Shown: positions 13,697 through 22,763, numbered from the stretch's first letter. The stretch is 23,000 nucleotides of DNA from J084 sp964471405 (GCA_964471405.1 CAYYGH010000046.1:1-23000), one strand, 5' to 3'. The notes: generated by a model from the sequence alone, not told the origin. A program made the numbers and translations.

Positions 13697-14859
13697 CCCG
13701 GGGTACGCTCATCCGGCGCAATCTGACGCGCAAGCCGCTGCGCACGACGCTGACGCTGATCGCCGTGCTGACCGCCTTCCTGCTGTTCGGGCTGCTCAAG
13801 ACGGTGGAGACCGCGCTCAATTCGGGAAGCGATCTGGCGGCGGCCGACCGCCTCGTCGTCATCAACAAGGTGAACTTCACCCAGCCCCTGCCGATCTCCT
13901 ACATCGACCGCATCCGCAAGGTGGACGGGGTCAAGGCCATCACCTGGGCGGACTGGGTCGGTGCCTACTGGCGCGACGAACGCGAGGTCATCGTCGCCTT
14001 CGCCGTGGATCCGGAAAGCTACCTTGCGGTCTATCCGGAGCTGAAGGTCAGCGACGAGGACCGCGAACGCTGGCTGGCCGACCGCCAGGGCGCACTCATC
14101 GGCCGCAAGCTCGCCGAGCGCTACGGCTGGAAGGTCGGCGACCGCATTCCGATCAAGAGCCAGATCTGGATCCGCCGGGACACGGGTGAGAAGACCTGGG
14201 AGGTCAATATCGACGGCATCTTCGATGCCGACGATCCCCGCATCGATACCGGCTACATGCTCATGCACTGGCGCTACCTCAACGAGGGCCGCAGCTTCGC
14301 GCGCGACACCTTCGGCTGGGCAATCATCCGCACCACCGGCGCCGAGGTGAACGAGCGGGTCGCCCGGACAATCGACCAGATGTTCGAAAACTCGCCCTTC
14401 CGCACCCGTACGGATACCGAGGCCGCCTTCTCCAAAGCCTTTCTGGAGATGTTCGGTGACATCGGGCTGATCATCACCTCGGTGGTGGGCGCGGCCATGT
14501 TCACGATCCTGATGATCGCCGGCACGACGATGATGCTGGCGGTGCGCGAGCGCACGCGCGAGATCGCGGTGCTGCGCACGCTGGGCTTCCGGCCCGACGA
14601 GGTGTTCCGGATGGTGCTGGCGGAGGCGGCGGTGATCGCCTTTGGCGGCGGGCTCGCGGGCATGGCGGTCTCGGCCGGCTTCGTGAAGGGGGCGAGCGAG
14701 GCGCTCGGCCAGTATCTGCCGCCGCTCGTGATCTCGGGCGAGATCTGGGGCGAGGCGGTACTGTGGATGCTGGCGCTTGCCCTGCTCACCGGCCTGCCGC
14801 CGGCCTGGACCGCGATGCGGGTGAAGATCGTCGAGGGCCTGTCCTGGAGGAATCTGTGA
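13693..14859 (+). CDS. FtsX-like ABC permease (first of two)
   Basis: A 388-residue MacB-type permease. It has one N-terminal membrane helix (about 17-38), a large periplasmic domain (about 40-255) and three C-terminal helices: one after GDIGLIITSVVGAAMF, one after VLAEAAVIAFGGG, and the last before TGLPPAWTAMRV. The cytoplasmic loop RERTREIAVLRTLGFRPDEVF is the FtsX coupling helix that contacts the ATPase. Its start overlaps the ATPase stop and its end overlaps the next permease start (TGATG), so translation is coupled. No fused ATPase is present, unlike MacB itself. The substrate is unknown. Confidence 0.9.
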   Translation: MTRGTLIRRNLTRKPLRTTLTLIAVLTAFLLFGLLKTVETALNSGSDLAAADRLVVINKVNFTQPLPISYIDRIRKVDGVKAITWADWVGAYWRDEREVIVAFAVDPESYLAVYPELKVSDEDRERWLADRQGALIGRKLAERYGWKVGDRIPIKSQIWIRRDTGEKTWEVNIDGIFDADDPRIDTGYMLMHWRYLNEGRSFARDTFGWAIIRTTGAEVNERVARTIDQMFENSPFRTRTDTEAAFSKAFLEMFGDIGLIITSVVGAAMFTILMIAGTTMMLAVRERTREIAVLRTLGFRPDEVFRMVLAEAAVIAFGGGLAGMAVSAGFVKGASEALGQYLPPLVISGEIWGEAVLWMLALALLTGLPPAWTAMRVKIVEGLSWRNL

Positions 14860-16046
14860 TGCGCATCATCCGCCAGATTTTCGCCGTCGCCCGCATCAAC
14901 ATCCGCTCGCTGCCGCGCCGGCCGGGCATGGCGCTCACCACCTTGCTGGCGAGCGCCATCGTCGTCGGCGTGCTGCTGGCCTTCCTTGCGATGGCTGACG
15001 GCTTCGAGCGCACGGTGGCCGGCGCAGGCGCGGCGGATGTCGCCGTCGTCATGCGCCCCGGCTCGCAGTCCGAGCTCAACAGCGTGATCACCCGCGACCA
15101 GCTCCGGCTGCTCGAAAACACCCCCTTTGCCGCGCGGGACGAGAAGGGCCGGGCGCTGATCTCGCCGGAGCTCTATGTCATCGTCGACGGCACGAAGAAG
15201 CGCACGGGCACGCCGGCCAACGTGCCGCTCAGGGGCGTGCGGCCGATCGCGGCCGAGTTGAGAGACAATTTCCGGCTGGTCGCGGGCCACATGTTCGAGA
15301 CCGGGCGCAACGAGATCATCGCCGGGCGCGCGCTCCTTGAGAGCGTCGAGGGGCTGGAGCTCGGCAAGGAGATCCGCTTCGGAAGCCAGACCTGGACGCT
15401 CGTCGGGATCTTCGAGACGGGCGGCAGCGTCTTCGAATCGGAGCTGTGGGGCGATCTTGCCACCGTGCAGAGCCGCTTCAACCGCGGCGGCAGCGTCCAG
15501 GCCGTGCGCATCCGGCTCGAATCGCCAGACAAGCTCGACGAGCTCAATGCCTGGCTGGACGCCGACCCCCAGCTCAAGCTCGAGGCCAGGAGCGAGAAGG
15601 ACTATCTGGCGCGGCTTGCCGAGGCCACGGTGCTGCTGATCCGCTGGTTCGGCTGGCCGACGGCGATCATCATGACCATCGGCGCGCTGGCGGGTGCGCT
15701 GAACACCATGTATGCCGCGGTCGCCGGCCGCATGCGCGAGATCGCAACCTTGCGGGCGATCGGCTTTTCGGGCTTTGCCGCCTTCGTCGGCACGATGCTG
15801 GAATCGCTGGTGCTGGCGGCAATCGGCGGGCTTGTCGGCAGTCTCGGCGCCTTCGCGCTGTTCGAGGGGCGCACGGGCTCCACGCTCGGCGGCAGCTTCA
15901 CCCAGGTCGTCTTCAGCTTTCATCTGACACCGGCTGCGGTGGCCTCGGGTGTCGTGCTCGCGATCGTGATCGGTCTGCTTGGCGGCATCTTCCCGGGTAT
16001 CCGGGCCGCGCGCGTGCCGGTCACCGCCGCCTTCCGCGGGCAGTGA
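14859..16046 (+). CDS. FtsX-like ABC permease (second of two)
   Basis: A 395-residue permease with the same layout as the preceding gene: N-terminal helix (about 22-45, ALTTLLASAIVVGVLLAFLAMA), periplasmic domain, and three C-terminal helices. Its coupling loop is AGRMREIATLRAIGFSGFAAF. It ends in the SGVVLAIVIGLLGGIFPGIRAARV segment common to FtsX/MacB permeases. The periplasmic domain differs clearly from the first permease, so the two probably form a heterodimer instead of arising from a recent duplication. The ATG overlaps the preceding stop and has GGAGG 8 bases upstream. Confidence 0.9.
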   Translation: MRIIRQIFAVARINIRSLPRRPGMALTTLLASAIVVGVLLAFLAMADGFERTVAGAGAADVAVVMRPGSQSELNSVITRDQLRLLENTPFAARDEKGRALISPELYVIVDGTKKRTGTPANVPLRGVRPIAAELRDNFRLVAGHMFETGRNEIIAGRALLESVEGLELGKEIRFGSQTWTLVGIFETGGSVFESELWGDLATVQSRFNRGGSVQAVRIRLESPDKLDELNAWLDADPQLKLEARSEKDYLARLAEATVLLIRWFGWPTAIIMTIGALAGALNTMYAAVAGRMREIATLRAIGFSGFAAFVGTMLESLVLAAIGGLVGSLGAFALFEGRTGSTLGGSFTQVVFSFHLTPAAVASGVVLAIVIGLLGGIFPGIRAARVPVTAAFRGQ

Positions 16047-16095
16047 GGGATGTCGTGAGAGCGGGGCATTGCGCGGGGCCTTCCCCCTTCCCACA

Positions 16096-16124
16096 TTGAC
16101 GGCGTAAGGCAATCTCGGCTAGGG
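16096..16124 (+). promoter_or_regulatory. Possible promoter of trcR
   Basis: TTGACG (16096-16101) and CTAGGG (16119-16124) are separated by 17 bases, about 60 bases before the trcR ATG. The -35 box is good and the -10 box weak. Confidence 0.35.
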
Positions 16125-16183
16125 CCGGTGGCCGGATCCCGTGAAGACGGCGAAAGATCGGAGAGAGACAGGAGCACACCGAC

Positions 16184-16873
16184 ATGGCGCAACCCCTGAT
16201 GCCCGTGGCGACGGCCGTGTGGCTGATCGACAATACGACGCTCACTTTCAAGCAGATCGCGGATTTCTGCGGCCTGCACGAGCTCGAGGTCCAGGGCATC
16301 GCCGACGGCACGGTGGGGGCACATATCGTGGGTGTGGATCCCGTGGCCAGCGGCGAGCTGACCTGGGAGGAAATCCGCCGCTGCGAGGCGGATCCCGAGG
16401 CCCGTCTGCAGCTGAGCGCCGATGCCATCATTCCGCCGGCGCGCACGAAGGGACCGCGCTATACGCCCGTTTCCAAGCGTCAGGACAAGCCGGATGCCAT
16501 CGCCTGGCTGATCAAGCATCATCCCGAGCTGTCGGATGCCCAGATCTGCCGGCTGGTGGGAACCACCCGTCCCACCATTCAGGCGATCCGCAACAAGACG
16601 CATCGGCAGATGTCCCAGATCCAGCCCCGGGATCCCGTCCAGCTCGGGCTGTGCCGTCAGGACGAGCTGGATCAGGCCGTGGCCGAGGCTCGCGCCCGCG
16701 AGGAGCGGCGCAAGGCCCGGGAGGCGAAGGAGGCCGGCGGCGATATGGTATCGGAAGGCGCTCCCGCCGATGCGGCCGGGGCCGGCGAACCGGTGGCGGC
16801 CGAGTCGGCTGCGGAGGCCGCGGGGACAGACGAGGCATCCACCCCCTCGGCCTCTGCCGGCGAACCCGCCTGA
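16184..16873 (+). CDS. trcR: TrcR-type cell-cycle transcriptional regulator (DUF1013)
   Basis: A 229-residue protein of the DUF1013 family, named TrcR in current alphaproteobacterial annotation. Two similar helix-turn-helix-like stretches are visible: LTFKQIADFCGLHELEVQGIADG (about 20-42) and LSDAQICRLVGTTRPTIQAIRNK (about 114-136). Each is preceded by a hydrophobic A-x-W-L-I helix, which suggests an internal duplication. A basic/acidic helix (about 155-185) leads to an Ala, Glu, Gly and Pro-rich tail that is probably disordered. The family is almost confined to alphaproteobacteria. The ATG at 16184 has AGGAG 9 bases upstream. The name rests on family recognition; binding sites are not predicted here. 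Confidence 0.85.
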   Translation: MAQPLMPVATAVWLIDNTTLTFKQIADFCGLHELEVQGIADGTVGAHIVGVDPVASGELTWEEIRRCEADPEARLQLSADAIIPPARTKGPRYTPVSKRQDKPDAIAWLIKHHPELSDAQICRLVGTTRPTIQAIRNKTHRQMSQIQPRDPVQLGLCRQDELDQAVAEARAREERRKAREAKEAGGDMVSEGAPADAAGAGEPVAAESAAEAAGTDEASTPSASAGEPA

Positions 16874-16929
16874 GCCGGGCGGGAGACCTATCTTCTCTCC
16901 AGTCTCTAGAGCGCGGCGGTGATCCGCGG

Positions 16930-17496
16930 TCAGTGCCGGCACAGCCCGCGTGAGCCGGGAGCGCAGCGGCTGCCATCCGTCCAGGTCGCACCATCGAGCA
17001 CGGCCATGAAGAGGTCGGCACCGTCCAGCCGTGCCCCGGTCAGATTGGCGCCACTTAAATCCGCACGAAACAGCCGCGCTTCCCGCAGGTCGGCGCCGCT
17101 GAGGTCCGCATTGACAAGCTTGGCGCGGGTGAAGTCCGCATTCTTCAGATCCGCTTCCGCGAGGATTGCATTCTCCAGATCCGCCGAGACGAATTTCGCC
17201 TCGCGGGCATCCACACCCTTGAGGATTGCGCCCTTGAAGATCGCCCGATTGAAGGAGGACTCGCGGATCACCGCTCCCGTCAGGTCGACACCGGAAAAAT
17301 CCCGCTCATTGAAGAAACAGCGCAGCCAGTTCACCCCCGGCTTGGGGGCTGCCGTGCAATGGGAGAGAATCTGGGCGGAGACGGGTGCGGTTGCGATCAT
17401 GTGGACCGGCTGGCCGGGGAAGAAAAGAAGGGCGAGGATGATCAGCAGGCGCGCACGCCTGCCATGACCTCCAAGACGATCCTGCAACGCGTTCAT
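16930..17496 (-). CDS. Exported pentapeptide-repeat protein
   Basis: A 188-residue protein with a basic N-terminus, a hydrophobic core (LLIILALLFF) and a likely signal-peptidase site after VSA (about residue 41). It is followed by at least eighteen A(D/N)Lxx-type pentapeptides from about 67 to 165 (DFSGVDLTGAVIRESSF and onwards), which form a right-handed quadrilateral beta-helix. Cysteines flank the repeat region (in SHC, LRC, SRC and LCR) and could form disulfides in the periplasm. Cytoplasmic relatives such as Qnr protect gyrase, but export rules that out here. Its ATG overlaps the thioesterase stop (ATGA), with AAGGAGGGG 8 bases upstream. Confidence 0.85.
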   Translation of the reverse strand: MNALQDRLGGHGRRARLLIILALLFFPGQPVHMIATAPVSAQILSHCTAAPKPGVNWLRCFFNERDFSGVDLTGAVIRESSFNRAIFKGAILKGVDAREAKFVSADLENAILAEADLKNADFTRAKLVNADLSGADLREARLFRADLSGANLTGARLDGADLFMAVLDGATWTDGSRCAPGSRGLCRH

Positions 17497-18008
17497 CGTG
17501 ACGTCCCCTCCTTGAGCAGGCGGCGGCCGAAACCGATGCAGCCTCTGGGACGCCAGCCGGGCTCCGCTTGCGGGTCGATCCGGGCATCGGCCAGCCGGGC
17601 CGCGATCTCGGCCGGCCAGGCGGCCGCCCGGCGCGTGACGAGATCCACATGGATGGTGAGGATTTCAGCCGTCGCCGCGCGCTGACCGCGATCCAGATCC
17701 GTCATCCGCATCAGGAAATGGGCACGTTTGTCATCAGCGGCCAGGAGTCGGCCGGCAATGGCGAAATGTGCGCCCTCCCGCAGTTCGCGCTCATAGCGGC
17801 AATGGGTCTCAAGCACGAAGATGCCGCTTGTTTTCGGCAGCAGAGGTCCCAGCTGGCGTGCGATCCAGACCTCCAGTGCCTCATCGAAGACGGCCGTATA
17901 GCGGGCGATATTCATGTGTCCGTTGGAATCAAGGTCGCTTGCCTCCACCCGGCCTTCCAGCAGAGGGGAGGGGTCGATCCGGGAGGCGGCGGAGCTGCGA
18001 TTGGCCAT
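17493..18008 (-). CDS. 4-hydroxybenzoyl-CoA-thioesterase-like (hotdog fold) acyl-CoA thioesterase
   Basis: A 171-residue single hotdog domain. The motif VEASDLDSNGHMNIARYTAVFDEA (about 20-43) carries the family's D-x3-G-H-M-N-x2-R-Y signature at the start of the central helix. The later strands SGIFVLETHCRYERELREG and EILTIHVDLVTRRAA complete the fold. It would hydrolyse acyl-CoA thioesters, with unknown chain preference. The start is uncertain: I use the ATG at 18008 (MANRSS), but an ATG at 18047 would add thirteen basic residues, and neither has a well-spaced ribosome site. It is translationally coupled to the downstream pentapeptide-repeat gene and divergent from the AsmA-like gene. Confidence 0.75.
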   Translation of the reverse strand: MANRSSAASRIDPSPLLEGRVEASDLDSNGHMNIARYTAVFDEALEVWIARQLGPLLPKTSGIFVLETHCRYERELREGAHFAIAGRLLAADDKRAHFLMRMTDLDRGQRAATAEILTIHVDLVTRRAAAWPAEIAARLADARIDPQAEPGWRPRGCIGFGRRLLKEGTSR

Positions 18009-18144
18009 CGGCTCGGGCTTTCGGCGCTGCAATCGACGTCTCGTCATTTCTCCGCCAAGCTGATAGCGTAAATGCCGAGGGGGCGAAACCCCACTGGCCG
18101 AGCCATGCGCAAGGCAGCGAGGCGGGTGGACGGCGGAACGGGTC

Positions 18145-21100
18145 ATGAGCGACAGCCGAAGTGGACAGGCAGAAAGAAGGAGGCCTTCGGAAGGTCGTCG
18201 CCGGCGCTGGCCATGGGTGGCGGGTGGCGTTCTTGCGGCGCTTCTCTCTCTCGCCCTGCTGCTTCCCCGCTTCATCGAGATGGACAGCCAGCGTCCGCGA
18301 ATCGCGGCCGCGGCCAGTCAGGCGCTGGGCCTGTCCATCAGGCTTGACGGGCCGATCGCCTTGCGGATTCTGCCGCGGCCGGCTGTCCGGATCTCGCAGG
18401 TGGCCGTCAATGGAGGAGGGCCCTTTGCGGCCCGTGTGGAGCATCTTGATGTCATCCTTGATCTCGGCTCCCTCCTGCGCGGGCGCCTTGTGCCAAGCCG
18501 GGCACGCCTGCTGGGGCTTGAGGCCGAGATCCCCGATCTTGCGGCTTTGCGGGTCTGGCTTGCCGACAGACAGCGCAGGGCAGGCGGAAAGGAGGAAGAG
18601 GAGGCGGACGGGAGCATCTTCCGTCTGGAGATCGCGCGTGGCTCCCTGACCGTCGCCACTCACCCTTCCGGCCGCCGCCACCGGGTGGTGATAAGCGATC
18701 TGAGCATTCTGCGTCGGCCCGCCCTTGCCGGGGCGCTGTGGTCGATGCGGGGGGAGGGCGCGTTGGACGGGGTGCCGGTGGTGCTGCGGGCACAACTGGC
18801 CTCGGCCCTCTCCGGTGGCCGGCGGGCCGCGGAATGCGACCTGACGATTGCCGCAGCGCAGGCGCGCTGGCGGGGCAGCGTGATCCTGCCCGAGAAGGAG
18901 GGCGCGCCATGGACCGCCAGGGGACGGCTGGAGGTGGAAAATGCCGTTCCGGCCTCGCTTCTTGCCGCCTGGCGGGCATGGCTGGGCGAGCCACCGGTGC
19001 GGCGTTCGGAAATGCCGCGGATCTTCGCCTCTCCCATCCGCTTGACGGCGGCGCTCACGCTGGATGCGGCGGGACTGGTCGTGGAAGATGTGACCGGCCG
19101 CTGGGGAGCACACCGCTTCTCGGCGGAGGGCCGGTGGCGGCGCCGGCCGGCGGCTCTTGCCTTGAAGATCGGTTTCGATCGCCTGGAGAGCGCAGAGCTG
19201 CGCCCCGGCCTCTCCCGGCCGCCGCAGCGGGAGATGACCCTCTCCCAAAGCTGGGAGGCACTCGATCATGGCCGCATGCTTCTGGCCGTGCTGCCCCGCA
19301 TGCTGCCCGGTGGGGCGGATGTGCGCATCGACCTGGCTGCCTTCGCTCACGGCCGGGCGGTGCTGCGCGATGTGGCATTCGCCCTTGCCTGGGAGCCGCA
19401 GCATCTGCCCCGCCTGTCCGGGGGCGGGAAGTTTCCCGATGGCGGCCGGATGGAGGTGACGGCCCGGCTTGTTCAGCAGCAGGGATCACAATCGCCCATC
19501 CTCCGGATTGAAACCCGGGCGGAGCTGTTGCGGGCCGATCGCACCCTGCCGGCTCTCGGTGTGATCCCGCCGGGGCCCTTGCGCGATGGCCGCCATCTGC
19601 AGCTTGTCATGCGCGCCGACTGGGGAGCGCAGCAAGCCCGGTTCGCCCCCCTCACCATCACATGGGACGATCGCAGGCTGGAGGCCCGGCTCACTCTCGC
19701 CCGACAGCAAGGCGGGCGTCTTCAGGCCGAGCTCGATGCCGATCTGCCCGCCTTCACCCTGCCGGCCTCGCCGGCGCGGGAGCATGGGGCGGACGCCATT
19801 GCCGGCCCCCATGTGCTGCTGGCGCCCCTTGGGGAGCTGCTGGCCGGCTGGCCGGAGGAGCTGGCCCTGGCCTATCGTCTGCGTCTGCCTGCCCTGGATA
19901 TCTCCGATGTCGCGGTCAGGGATATCGTGGCGGCAGGTGCGCTCACGACGGCAGAGGGGGTGACAATCAAGCAGCTGACGGGGGGGCTCGGTGGACTGCG
20001 CTTTGCCCTTTCTGGTCGCTATCAGGGAGGGCGGAAGGATCATGCCCTCACTTTGGCCGGGACGGTCCGGATTCATCAGCCGCACAGGCTGGCGGCGGTG
20101 GCGGGCCGGCCGGATCTGGCTTCCCTGTTCGGCCGTCTGCCGGCGCGTTGGCAGGTGGCGGTGGATCTGGATGAAAAGAATGTCCGGGCAAAGCTGGGGG
20201 GTGCGGATTCCACCACCCGGATTGCGGGCGAAGGCGAGATAAGCTGGCAGGAGGGCAAGAACCCCGTCCTTGCTCTGGACGCCGACATCACGACGCAGCA
20301 GCTGAGCCGCTTGCTGGTGCCCCCCATTCCCGCAGCCGATGACCGGATGAGCCGGGTGGCCCGGAGCCTGGGCGATCACGCGCAGCTGCATCTTTCGGCT
20401 TCGGGGCGGTTTTCCGCTTCAGGCCTGGCGGGACAGGGGACCTTGCGAATGGAGGGCAGCCTGCTGGGCGCACGCACGCAGCTTTCCCTTCTGCTGCCCG
20501 ACAGGCAAGGGGGCACGGCAGCGGACCGGCGGGATGTCGCAATCCGGTGGCAGGTGTCGCATCCCGATATCGGCCCGGCCTGGCGGCTTCTGGTCGCAGC
20601 AGCCGGACGCACCTTTTCCCGATCGGAAGAAGGCCTGCCGCTGGAAAGCACGGGGCAGCTGGAGGCAGGGGCCGCCGGTTGGAAGGCGACGGGCGGGCTG
20701 CGTCTTGGAACGAGCGACCTTGCCCTTGATCTTGTCGAAAAGGAAGGCGCCGCCGGTGCCCATGCCGGGCAGGTCATGATCACCGCCCGGGGGGAGCAGC
20801 TTGATCTTGATGCTCTGGGGCTTGGCAAAAATCCCGATTCCCGGAAGGCGCCGGCGCGTGCGGCCACCGCCCCCTGGTCCCAGAAAGCCTTCGGTGCCCT
20901 GTGGCCGGAAGGCTGGCCCGATGTGCGCATCGATCTGCATCTGGGGCGGCTTGCCTGGCGCGGTGAGCTCTGGCGGGATCTCGTCCTGGCTGCCACGGCT
21001 TCGGCGGATCATGTGGCGCTCACAGAGCTCACCGCTGCCGCACTGGGCGGCCGGATTGCGGGACACGCCGCTCTCTCCGGCCGGCGGGACTATCGGATGA

Positions 21101-21900
21101 GTGCGGCGTTCACTCTTGCCGATGTGGCGGCGGAACGAGCCTTCGCCCTCTTCAATCTGCCGGAGCGTATCCACGGCGGGATGAGCGGAAAGATGACACT
21201 CGCCGCCCATGGCAGCAGCAGCTTCGGGCTTGTCTCCACCCTTGCGGGACAGGGGCGCTTTCAGCTCCGCGCGCCGCGCGTGTCCGGATTCGATCTCGAT
21301 GGCTTCGCCCGCGATATCCGCCGGCGGCAGAGCGGCACGCGGAGTCTGGTCGGTCGGCTTCTGGGCGGGTTGGTGATGCGGGCGCTTGAAGGCGGGCAGA
21401 CGCGCTTTGGGGATGCGGTGCTGCCGGTCAAGGTGGCGGACGGCATTGCCACCATTGGGCCGGTGACGCTGGAAAGCGCCGAGGCCCGCCTGGGGATGAT
21501 GATGGTCGCGGACCTGCCCGGATGGCGGCTGCAGGGAGACGGCGAGGTGCGCCTGAAAGAGATGTCCGATGCACCGCCACTGGCGCTGACTCTTTCCGGA
21601 CCGTTGGGATCCCCGCGGCTGTCCTGGCGCACGCGCGGCTTTCTGGACTGGCTCATTTCGCGCCTGAATGCCCGACGGCCGGTGGTCGAGCTGCCGCGCG
21701 ATGCTCCGGAACTTGCGCCGCCGGTCGTTCTTCTGCCCGAGGACGGAACGGCCGGACCACGCCCTTCTTCCGAGAGCGCAGGGCAGCCGCCCGCCTCGGG
21801 GCTGGAACGGGCGATCGGGATCTTCGGGGAGATTCTCAAGCAGGCGGGCCAGGATGCCGGCAAGAAGGACGAGCGGAAGGAGGAGCAGCCGCCATCATGA
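18145..21900 (+). CDS. AsmA-like large envelope protein
   Basis: A 1251-residue protein with a basic cytoplasmic N-terminus, one membrane helix (about 24-41, VAGGVLAALLSLALLLPRF) and a very long periplasmic part of repeating beta-strands. The N-terminal AsmA region starts at SQALGLSIRLDGPIALRILPRPAVRISQV. The C-terminal AsmA domain includes FTLADVAAERAFALFNLPERIHGGMSG, GQGRFQLRAPRVSGFDLDG and the closing LTLSGPLGSPRLSWR. AsmA-family proteins (YhdP, TamB relatives) are thought to form lipid-transporting grooves between the membranes. The tail after about 1185 is Pro-rich, then Lys/Glu-rich, and probably disordered. The ATG at 18145 has only a weak ribosome site. Its stop overlaps the next gene. 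Confidence 0.85.
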   Translation: MSDSRSGQAERRRPSEGRRRRWPWVAGGVLAALLSLALLLPRFIEMDSQRPRIAAAASQALGLSIRLDGPIALRILPRPAVRISQVAVNGGGPFAARVEHLDVILDLGSLLRGRLVPSRARLLGLEAEIPDLAALRVWLADRQRRAGGKEEEEADGSIFRLEIARGSLTVATHPSGRRHRVVISDLSILRRPALAGALWSMRGEGALDGVPVVLRAQLASALSGGRRAAECDLTIAAAQARWRGSVILPEKEGAPWTARGRLEVENAVPASLLAAWRAWLGEPPVRRSEMPRIFASPIRLTAALTLDAAGLVVEDVTGRWGAHRFSAEGRWRRRPAALALKIGFDRLESAELRPGLSRPPQREMTLSQSWEALDHGRMLLAVLPRMLPGGADVRIDLAAFAHGRAVLRDVAFALAWEPQHLPRLSGGGKFPDGGRMEVTARLVQQQGSQSPILRIETRAELLRADRTLPALGVIPPGPLRDGRHLQLVMRADWGAQQARFAPLTITWDDRRLEARLTLARQQGGRLQAELDADLPAFTLPASPAREHGADAIAGPHVLLAPLGELLAGWPEELALAYRLRLPALDISDVAVRDIVAAGALTTAEGVTIKQLTGGLGGLRFALSGRYQGGRKDHALTLAGTVRIHQPHRLAAVAGRPDLASLFGRLPARWQVAVDLDEKNVRAKLGGADSTTRIAGEGEISWQEGKNPVLALDADITTQQLSRLLVPPIPAADDRMSRVARSLGDHAQLHLSASGRFSASGLAGQGTLRMEGSLLGARTQLSLLLPDRQGGTAADRRDVAIRWQVSHPDIGPAWRLLVAAAGRTFSRSEEGLPLESTGQLEAGAAGWKATGGLRLGTSDLALDLVEKEGAAGAHAGQVMITARGEQLDLDALGLGKNPDSRKAPARAATAPWSQKAFGALWPEGWPDVRIDLHLGRLAWRGELWRDLVLAATASADHVALTELTAAALGGRIAGHAALSGRRDYRMSAAFTLADVAAERAFALFNLPERIHGGMSGKMTLAAHGSSSFGLVSTLAGQGRFQLRAPRVSGFDLDGFARDIRRRQSGTRSLVGRLLGGLVMRALEGGQTRFGDAVLPVKVADGIATIGPVTLESAEARLGMMMVADLPGWRLQGDGEVRLKEMSDAPPLALTLSGPLGSPRLSWRTRGFLDWLISRLNARRPVVELPRDAPELAPPVVLLPEDGTAGPRPSSESAGQPPASGLERAIGIFGEILKQAGQDAGKKDERKEEQPPS

Positions 21901-22694
21901 TGGACTCGCACTCTCCAGGCGATCATGCGGCCCGGGAGCGGGAGGATGAGGCCGCTCCCTGCGCGGCGCTCGTGGTGATCGGTGATGAGATCCTCTCCGG
22001 CCGCACGCAGGACCGGAACATCGCCACCATCGCGCGCTGGCTGGGGGCGCGCGGGATTGCGCTCAAGGAGGTCCGCATCGTTCCCGACGAGGAAGAGGCG
22101 ATCATCACGGCCGTCAGGGCCCTGAAGGATATGGTGGACTATCTCTTCACCACCGGGGGCATCGGTCCCACGCATGACGACATCACGGCCGAATCGATCG
22201 CCAAGGCGCTGGATCGGCCGCTGGTCGTCCATGAGGAAGCCTACCGGCGATTGTGCGCCTATTACGGCATCGAGCGGTTTACTCCCGCCCGCCAGCGCAT
22301 GGCGCGTACTCCCGAAGGGGCGGTGCTCATCGACAATCCGATTTCGATCGCTCCCGGTTTCCGGGTCGAGAACATCTTCGTGCTGGCGGGCGTGCCGGAG
22401 ATTGCGGCGGCGATGCTGGATTCCCTTGAGTCCATGATCACCGGCGGTCCTCCGCTCAAGAGCCGCGTGCTGGATGTGCCATTGCCCGAGAGTGCCTTTG
22501 CTGACGCGTTGACGGCCATCGCCGGCCGCTTCCCGACGGTGCGCATTGGCAGCTATCCCTATTATCGCGATGGGCGGGCCGGTGCGCAGATCGTCCTGCG
22601 TGGTCGTGACGAGTCCCGGCTGGAGGAGGCCGTGGCCGCCGTACGCGAGGCGGCCGGTCGGGCCGGCGTCACGGCCCGGCTGGTGCGGGAATAG
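21897..22694 (+). CDS. CinA N-terminal-type (molybdopterin-binding fold) protein
   Basis: A 265-residue protein of the COG1058 group: the MoaB/MogA-like fold that forms the N-terminal half of CinA. Visible motifs are VIGDEILSGRTQDRN (27-41), the TTGGIGPTHDDIT loop (85-97) and the later VFVLAGVPEIAAAM. CinA N-terminal domains have been linked to ADP-ribose pyrophosphatase activity. The C-terminal PncC amidohydrolase domain of full CinA is absent; in alphaproteobacteria the two halves are often separate genes. It overlaps the AsmA-like stop (ATGA) and has GGAGGAG 11 bases upstream. An adjacent ATG at 21900 is equally usable. The N-terminal 20 residues are charged and non-conserved. Confidence 0.85.
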   Translation: MMDSHSPGDHAAREREDEAAPCAALVVIGDEILSGRTQDRNIATIARWLGARGIALKEVRIVPDEEEAIITAVRALKDMVDYLFTTGGIGPTHDDITAESIAKALDRPLVVHEEAYRRLCAYYGIERFTPARQRMARTPEGAVLIDNPISIAPGFRVENIFVLAGVPEIAAAMLDSLESMITGGPPLKSRVLDVPLPESAFADALTAIAGRFPTVRIGSYPYYRDGRAGAQIVLRGRDESRLEEAVAAVREAAGRAGVTARLVRE

Positions 22695-22763
22695 GGCAGG
22701 CGGCCGGGCGGCTCCCTTTCCGGCGAGCGGCTTTCAGGGGAGTGGGTCGGCCGGGCATCGTGA

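Noticed and set aside
14274..16112. A 612-codon minus-strand frame opposite the two permeases
   Set aside because: It is an antisense shadow of the FtsX-like genes; its composition is low-complexity and no ribosome site was seen.
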